A stretch of 64,000 nt of DNA. It comes from Acetonema longum DSM 6540 (lineage in GTDB: Bacteria; Bacillota; Negativicutes; Sporomusales; Acetonemataceae). Shown in pieces: positions 58,695 to 64,000 of this stretch. Location: the NCBI RefSeq assembly GCF_000219125.1, contig NZ_AFGF01000269.1, positions 25,008 to 89,007 of the forward strand, read 5' to 3'. Made by a program: the position numbers and the translations under genes. Each line of letters begins with the position of its first letter. Positions within the stretch are counted from its first letter, which is position 1. The notes under the pieces were generated by a model, which searched no databases, was not told the DNA's origin, and worked only from the letters and a program-made list of their open reading frames with translations.

Positions 58695-60782
58695 GTGGTC
58701 TCGGCATCACATGTTACGATTAGAAAACGGCTTGCCTGGCTGTTTCTTTTCGTCACGCTGGTTATGATAGGTTTGGCCGGCCGCCTGGTTTATTTACAGT
58801 TTTTTCAAAGCTCCTGGCTGACAGAGCACGCTGCCGATCAACGGCTACGCCATATTCCGGTGGAAGCCAAACGAGGAATCATTTTCGACAGAAATGGCAA
58901 GGAATTAGCCGTAAGTGTGAGCACAGAATCCTTGTACGCGATTCCGGCTCAAATAACAGACGCCGACCAAACAGCAGCCAAATTGGCTGCTATTTTACCT
59001 TTAGATAGACATCTTCTGGTGCAAAAGTTAAAGAGACGCCAGGCGTTTATCTGGCTTGATCGTAAAATTGACGACGCCGCCGCTCAGGAAATCAAGAAGC
59101 TGAACCTGCCGGGCATTGGTCTGACCCAGGAAAACCGGCGGCATTACCCTTATGAAAATTTAGCTTCTCATGTGCTGGGTTTTACCGGGATTGACAGTCA
59201 GGGCCTGGATGGAATTGAACTTACGTTTGACAACTATTTGCGAGGCCGTCCCGGGGGTATTGTGGTTGAAAATGACGCACGGGGGCGGGAAATTCCCTAT
59301 TCCAGTCCCCGTTACGTTGCTCCGGTGGAAGGAAATAATGTTTACCTAACAATTGATATCGTAATTCAGCAGATTGTGGAACGTGAATTGGAACAAGCCA
59401 TGAAAAATACTCAGGCCAAAGGGGGGAGCATCCTGGTCATGGACCCCCAGACAGGAGAACTGTTGGCCATGGCCAGCCGGCCGGATTATGATCCAAACCG
59501 TTTTGCCGAATATCCTTCTTCCGCCTGGCGTAACATTGCGGTGTCCAATTCCTATGAGCCGGGGTCCACTTTCAAAATCATTCCGGCGGCAGTGGCCTTA
59601 GAAGAAAAACTGGTAACCCTGGACAGCCGATTTTACGATCCGGGATCAGTCGAAGTCCAAGGCCGGCACATCCACTGCCACCGGCGCAGCGGACACGGCA
59701 GCCAGACTTTCCTGCAGATCGTGGAAAATTCCTGTAATGTCGGCTTCGTTAATGTTGGGTTACGAATAGGGAAGGATCGGTTTTATGACTATATTGACGC
59801 CTTTGGGTTTGGCCGGCTGACGGATGTAGATTTGCCCGGCGAAGCCAAGGGGCTGGTCATTAACCGGCAAAAAGTAAAACCGATTAACATTGCGACGATA
59901 TCCATCGGCCAAAGTATTGCCGTAACGCCTTTACAACTGGTATCAGCAGTATCGGCGGTGGCCAATGGAGGAAAACTGCTGCGGCCTCAAATTGTGAGGG
60001 AAGTGCAGGACCATAACGGTCAATTCATACGCGCGTTTCATCCTGATGTGAAGGTCCAAGTTTTGGATGCCGCTACCAGCAAAAAAATGACAGGAATTTT
60101 GGAAAGTGTTGTAGAAAATGGAACGGGGAAAAACGCCTACATACCGGGGATGCATATTGGAGGCAAAACCGGTACGGCGCAAAAAGCAGGAGCAGGCGGC
60201 GGCTATGCCAGCGGCAAATACGTGGGATCTTTCATTGGAATGGCGCCTGCCAATGCGCCTCGGATCGTGGTTTTAGTTGTCATAGATGAACCCCAGGGTT
60301 TATACTATGGAGGGCAAATTGCAGCGCCTGTTGCCAGTAATGTCATAAAAAACGTGATGCAGTATCTGGGCTTGTCCGCCAAGGATATTGCTCCTAAGCC
60401 TGGCGACGATACCCCTCATACGACGGTGCCCAATGTCATTAACTTATCTTTATCTGAAGCCGTGCAGGAACTTCGCAAAGCAGGGCTGGATGTGAAAAGT
60501 GATGGCACTGACGGAACAATCAGTGACCAGGTTCCTAAACCCTTCAGCCGGGTACCTCAAGGCTCAAGCATTTTGCTCTATTCCGCCAGCCCGCGGTTCA
60601 GCGCCTCGGAGGTGACGGTCCCCAGTCTGGAGGGGTATGAGCCTAAACAGGCCATCCAGTTGTTGAGTGAATTAGGATTTATAGTTGAAACCAGCGGCAG
60701 TGGTGGTACAATAGTAATGCAGGAACCGTCGGCGGGCAAAAAGGTACCGGCAGGATCCAGTGTGATGCTCTATCTCGAATAG
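58695..60782 (+). CDS. Penicillin-binding protein 2 / SpoVD-type transpeptidase with PASTA domains
   Basis: This 695-aa class B PBP has a cytoplasmic lead and membrane anchor (about residues 12-34), a dimerisation domain with RGIIFDRNGKELAVSV, and the transpeptidase. Active-site motifs are STFK (291-294), SCN (346-348) and KTG (491-493). Two PASTA repeats close the protein (about 575-630, TVPNVINLSLSEAVQELRKA; 637-695, TVPSLEGYEPKQAIQLLSEL). GTG 58695 follows a G-run. PASTA domains favour SpoVD-like annotation, but as the only PBP in the cluster it may serve as FtsI. Confidence 0.92.
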   Translation: MVSASHVTIRKRLAWLFLFVTLVMIGLAGRLVYLQFFQSSWLTEHAADQRLRHIPVEAKRGIIFDRNGKELAVSVSTESLYAIPAQITDADQTAAKLAAILPLDRHLLVQKLKRRQAFIWLDRKIDDAAAQEIKKLNLPGIGLTQENRRHYPYENLASHVLGFTGIDSQGLDGIELTFDNYLRGRPGGIVVENDARGREIPYSSPRYVAPVEGNNVYLTIDIVIQQIVERELEQAMKNTQAKGGSILVMDPQTGELLAMASRPDYDPNRFAEYPSSAWRNIAVSNSYEPGSTFKIIPAAVALEEKLVTLDSRFYDPGSVEVQGRHIHCHRRSGHGSQTFLQIVENSCNVGFVNVGLRIGKDRFYDYIDAFGFGRLTDVDLPGEAKGLVINRQKVKPINIATISIGQSIAVTPLQLVSAVSAVANGGKLLRPQIVREVQDHNGQFIRAFHPDVKVQVLDAATSKKMTGILESVVENGTGKNAYIPGMHIGGKTGTAQKAGAGGGYASGKYVGSFIGMAPANAPRIVVLVVIDEPQGLYYGGQIAAPVASNVIKNVMQYLGLSAKDIAPKPGDDTPHTTVPNVINLSLSEAVQELRKAGLDVKSDGTDGTISDQVPKPFSRVPQGSSILLYSASPRFSASEVTVPSLEGYEPKQAIQLLSELGFIVETSGSGGTIVMQEPSAGKKVPAGSSVMLYLE

Positions 60783-60839
60783 GGATAATTTTAGCAATAA
60801 TAGGAAAAATATCATGAACAAGGTTATGTAGGAGGACTT

Positions 60840-62336
60840 ATGATAGCGAAAGAATTGAAGGCACTTGTAACCCTATTGCCAAATGCAAACGTAATATCCG
60901 GCGAGCTGGCTCACAGGATCGAACACCTGGTATATGATTCCCGCGCTGCCCAGGCAAATACTTTGTTTGTTTGTCTGGCCGGGGCCAAAGTCGACGGCCA
61001 TGATTATGTTGCAAAGGCGCATGAGCAGGGCGCAGTGGCGGCCTTAGTCGAAAAAGATGTAGCAGCGCCTGACGGCATGACCATTATCAAGGTGCCGGAC
61101 ACCCGGCTGGCAATGCAGAGCATCGCTCCCTATTTTTTCGATTATCCTGCTCAGAAATTGCGCATGATCGGGGTAACCGGAACCAACGGCAAAACCACCA
61201 CCACCTATTTGATCCGTCATATTTTGCAGACAGCCGGGTATCGGGTAGGACTCATCGGGACGATCAACTCCTACATTGGGGACCGGGTACTGCCGGTGAA
61301 AAATACCACCCCGGATGTGATCGATCTGCAAAGCCTGCTGCGTCAAATGGCGGATGCGCAAATGGATTATGTGGTGATGGAGGTTTCTTCCCATGCGCTG
61401 GCCTTGGGACGGGTAGCCGGATGCGAGTATGATGTGGGCGTATTTACTAACCTGACCCAGGATCATTTGGATTTTCATAAAACCCTGGAGAACTATCGTT
61501 GCGCCAAAGCGCAGCTGTTTGCCATGCTGGCATCGCAACATGGCAAACAGGGCTCCAAGGCGGCCATTATCAATCTGGATGACCCGGCCGGTCAGACCAT
61601 GATTCAGGCTGTAGGCAAGGTGAAGGTTTTGACCTATGGCATCCATCAGACCACCGATATCCTGGCTCAGGACATTGATGTTCAGGCCAAGGGGGCATCC
61701 TGCCGCGTGCGAACTCCCCAAGGCGATCTGGCTTTACAATTAAAAATTACCGGTATATTTAATATTTATAATATGATGGCGGCCTGCGGCGTGGCGCTGG
61801 CTGAAAACGTTCCCCTGGCTACCCTTCGTTCGGCTTTGGAAAGTTTCCGCAGTGTGGCCGGCAGGTTTGAAATCGTGGATGCCGTTCAGTCCTTCAGTGT
61901 CATTGTGGATTATGCCCATACACCTGACGGGTTGGAAAATATTCTTCGTACTGTCGGGCAATTTGCCAAAGGACGCATTATTTCGGTGTTTGGCTGCGGC
62001 GGCGACCGGGATAAAACTAAACGGCCGATTATGGGGAAACTGGCCGCGGCAATGTCGGATATTGTGATTGCCACATCCGATAATCCCCGGTCGGAAGATC
62101 CTGTCCAGATTCTGAAAGAAATTGAGGTAGGGATCAAAGAAGGGCTTACTACAAATACATATGAAGTTATTATAGAACGGCGGGAAGCCATCAAACGGGC
62201 GATTTCCCTGGCGCAACCCGACGATATTGTGATCATCGCCGGCAAGGGGCATGAAACCTATCAAATTTTAAAAGATAAAACCATTCACTTTGATGACCGT
62301 GAAGTTGCTCGCGAATGGATACAGGAGATGAAATAG
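60840..62336 (+). CDS. murE: UDP-MurNAc-tripeptide ligase (meso-diaminopimelate adding)
   Basis: This 498-aa Mur ligase has the P-loop VTGTNGKTTTTYLIRH (about residue 114), the substrate-binding EVSSHALALGRV and YAHTPDGLENIL. The DNPR motif near residue 415 (ATSDNPRSEDP) specifies meso-diaminopimelate, consistent with a Gram-negative-type wall in Negativicutes. TAGGAGG precedes the ATG. The stop abuts the murF start. Confidence 0.96.
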   Translation: MIAKELKALVTLLPNANVISGELAHRIEHLVYDSRAAQANTLFVCLAGAKVDGHDYVAKAHEQGAVAALVEKDVAAPDGMTIIKVPDTRLAMQSIAPYFFDYPAQKLRMIGVTGTNGKTTTTYLIRHILQTAGYRVGLIGTINSYIGDRVLPVKNTTPDVIDLQSLLRQMADAQMDYVVMEVSSHALALGRVAGCEYDVGVFTNLTQDHLDFHKTLENYRCAKAQLFAMLASQHGKQGSKAAIINLDDPAGQTMIQAVGKVKVLTYGIHQTTDILAQDIDVQAKGASCRVRTPQGDLALQLKITGIFNIYNMMAACGVALAENVPLATLRSALESFRSVAGRFEIVDAVQSFSVIVDYAHTPDGLENILRTVGQFAKGRIISVFGCGGDRDKTKRPIMGKLAAAMSDIVIATSDNPRSEDPVQILKEIEVGIKEGLTTNTYEVIIERREAIKRAISLAQPDDIVIIAGKGHETYQILKDKTIHFDDREVAREWIQEMK

Positions 62337-63710
62337 ATGGCGTGTTTTACCCTGGATGAGGTCTGTCTGGCAACCGGCGGCAGCATCATTTCAGATAAAC
62401 CGGAATCAAAGGCTTTACTGTTTGCCAGTGTTTCAACGGATTCACGGTCTATAGCTTCAGGAGATCTCTTTATTGCCCTGCAGGGTGAAACCTTTGACGG
62501 GCATGACTATCTGTCCCAGGCCCGTCAAAAAGGGGCTGGAGGAATCATTGTCAGCCGGAGGGACGCGTCTTTGCCTCAGGACTGTCCGGTTATTCTGGTT
62601 CAGGATACTTTAAAGGCTTTACAGGATTTGGCCAGGTTCCACCGGCAGAAATATAGCATACCGGTGATCGCTGTCACCGGCTCTAACGGCAAGACCACTA
62701 CCAAAGACATGATTTCCGCCGTATTATCCGTCAGGTTCAATGTACTGAAAACCGAAGCCAATTATAACAATGAAATCGGCTTGCCGCTGACTCTTTTACG
62801 GCTGCAGCCGGAGCATGAAGCTGTGGTTGTGGAGATGGGCATGCGGGGAATGGAGCAGATCCGAGCATTGGCCCAGATTGCCCTGCCTAATGTAGCAGTG
62901 ATCACCAATGTTGGCGAAACTCATATCGAATTATTGGGCTCCATCGAAAATATCGCCAAAGCCAAGGCCGAACTGGTTCAGGCTGTGGCAGCCCGGGGGC
63001 TGGTCGTGCTGAACGGCGACGACGACCGCGTGGCGAAAATGAGAGATCTCACCGAGGCACGGGTGATCTATTACGGATTGAAGCCCAAAGCCGGCGTGAA
63101 AGCGGAAAATATCCGGACCGCAGCCAGCGGTGTTACCTTTGACAGTCTGACTGACGGGCGAAAAGAATGCATCGAACTCCCTACATACGGCGTTCATAAC
63201 GTATACAATGCCTTAGCAGCTATTGCTGTGGGGCAAAGTATGGGAATGACTCCGGAAGAAATTCGGCAGGGATTAAAGAATTTTACACCCAGCGCTATGC
63301 GGTTGCATATAGAGAAAATGGGGCTCTATACAGTGATTAACGACAGCTATAATGCCAGCCCTCTATCCATGAAGGCGGCGATCAATGTATTAGGCGATAT
63401 CGCCGCTGGGCGGGCCGTCGCTGTATTAGGCGATATGTTGGAATTAGGAGCTCATTCTGCCGAGGCGCATCGTCAGATAGGCCTTTATCTGGCGGAAAAA
63501 CAGATTAAAGCGGTCATTGGTGTGGGCGATCAGATTCAACACACTGTCCGCGCTGCTAAAGAGTCCGGTGTGCCTGAGACGGTTTTTTGCCAAAATCATC
63601 AGCAGGCAACCGATGCCTTAGGCCGGCTGCTGATGCCAGGAGATACCGTGTTGTTGAAAGGCTCGCGGAGTATGAAGATGGAAAGGCTTCTGCCGGTATT
63701 CAACACCTGA
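62337..63710 (+). CDS. murF: UDP-MurNAc-pentapeptide synthase
   Basis: This 457-aa Mur ligase adds D-Ala-D-Ala. The P-loop VTGSNGKTTTKDMI is near residue 117. TEANYNNEIGLPLTLL, GMRGMEQIRALAQIALP and NDSYNASPLSMKAAI are family-typical. It starts directly at the murE stop. A MITE-like repeat begins at its stop codon, so mraY, the usual next gene, is outside the window or displaced. Confidence 0.95.
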   Translation: MACFTLDEVCLATGGSIISDKPESKALLFASVSTDSRSIASGDLFIALQGETFDGHDYLSQARQKGAGGIIVSRRDASLPQDCPVILVQDTLKALQDLARFHRQKYSIPVIAVTGSNGKTTTKDMISAVLSVRFNVLKTEANYNNEIGLPLTLLRLQPEHEAVVVEMGMRGMEQIRALAQIALPNVAVITNVGETHIELLGSIENIAKAKAELVQAVAARGLVVLNGDDDRVAKMRDLTEARVIYYGLKPKAGVKAENIRTAASGVTFDSLTDGRKECIELPTYGVHNVYNALAAIAVGQSMGMTPEEIRQGLKNFTPSAMRLHIEKMGLYTVINDSYNASPLSMKAAINVLGDIAAGRAVAVLGDMLELGAHSAEAHRQIGLYLAEKQIKAVIGVGDQIQHTVRAAKESGVPETVFCQNHQQATDALGRLLMPGDTVLLKGSRSMKMERLLPVFNT

Positions 63711-64000
63711 GGGGACCGTTGAAAAAGGCCCATCTGCGTTGTTGCTCCTGCGGGCGCGCTCGTTCAGAAAACATCCATTTTCAGTTTCGAATGCAGTAGT
63801 TTATTTTGCTGTGACTCCACCGAAAAGTGATTTGTTTTCTTCCTGATCTCACGATGCTCCGCATCTTTTTAGTATCGACGTACCCTGCGAACGTACAGTC
63901 TCACGCGCGTCCTCGTCGCGCTATCGGAATTTGTGACTTTTCGGGAGATCGTAGTAATGGATGCTTTCTCATATGCCGAAAAGTCACCTAAATTCTTCGG
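63711..64000. repeat. MITE-like repeat, longest form, cut by the window edge
   Basis: It begins GGGGACCGTTGAAAAAGGCC and CATCTGCGT, as in the 36005 copy. A ~130-base insert follows (with CCGAAAAGTGA), then the shared CGAACGTACAGTCTC, CGTCCTCGTCGCGCTATC, TGTGACTTTTCGGG and CACCTAAATTCTTC blocks up to the right edge. No coding frame is convincing. The distal end lies outside the window. Confidence 0.75.

Overview
The window looks like a chromosome segment of a diderm, probably spore-forming Firmicute of the Negativicutes (Sporomusaceae-like). Three things suggest this: outer-membrane proteins (TonB-dependent receptors, an autotransporter barrel, TonB/ExbB/ExbD), a complete anaerobic cobalamin pathway, and a Firmicute-type division and cell-wall cluster (mraZ-rsmH-ftsL-PBP with PASTA domains-murE-murF). 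The taxon is inferred from gene content only.

The first 53 kb are a cobalamin island. I count eleven canonical cobalamin riboswitches, most followed by a Rho-independent terminator, plus one strongly diverged riboswitch-like RNA and one truncated remnant. Layout: 1-2096, end of a BtuF-like gene, then btuC and btuD. 2156-4582, two riboswitches in series before a collapsed TonB receptor/CobN pseudogene. 5022-6192, a riboswitch before a LysR regulator. 6307-12896, two near-identical tandem riboswitches before a DnaA-N-like small protein, mutA, mutB and meaB. 13095-18911, a BtuB-like receptor, a YcgQ/YcgR-like membrane pair on the minus strand, a TIM-barrel protein and a secreted repeat protein. 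18974-23185, a riboswitch before btuF-btuC-btuD-exbB-exbD. 23208-25037, a minus-strand SbmA/BacA-like ABC transporter.

25214-35127 is the most unusual part. A riboswitch precedes a papain-like protease and an unknown 373-aa protein. Next come a diverged riboswitch-like RNA with its own terminator and a canonical riboswitch, then an unknown 465-aa protein, a 1425-aa protein that joins an autotransporter passenger and barrel to a complete TonB-dependent receptor, and a CHAT/caspase-like protein that seems to lack its catalytic dyad.

35232-37090 holds a riboswitch before a truncated cbiK, a MITE-like repeat and remnants of a NifH-like and a nitrogenase-component-1-like gene. 37254-38708 is a riboswitch before tonB. 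39326-53774 is a riboswitch before a tightly overlapping operon cbiD-E-T-F-G-H-J-C-A-cobU-cbiP-cbiB-cobS-pduX-cobD-cobC. CbiL, a working cobalt chelatase, the corrinoid adenosyltransferase and CobT are not in the window, so they must be elsewhere or absent.

53926-56400 holds feoB, feoA and a DUF1858 gene. 56601-63710 is the mra/mur cluster with a periodic MraZ operator. A repeat family with GAGACCGTT-type ends occurs at about 36.0, 58.5 and 63.7 kb. Together the genes import corrinoids across two membranes, make cobalamin de novo, and use it in methylmalonyl-CoA mutase. Most transcription units start with an AdoCbl-type riboswitch.
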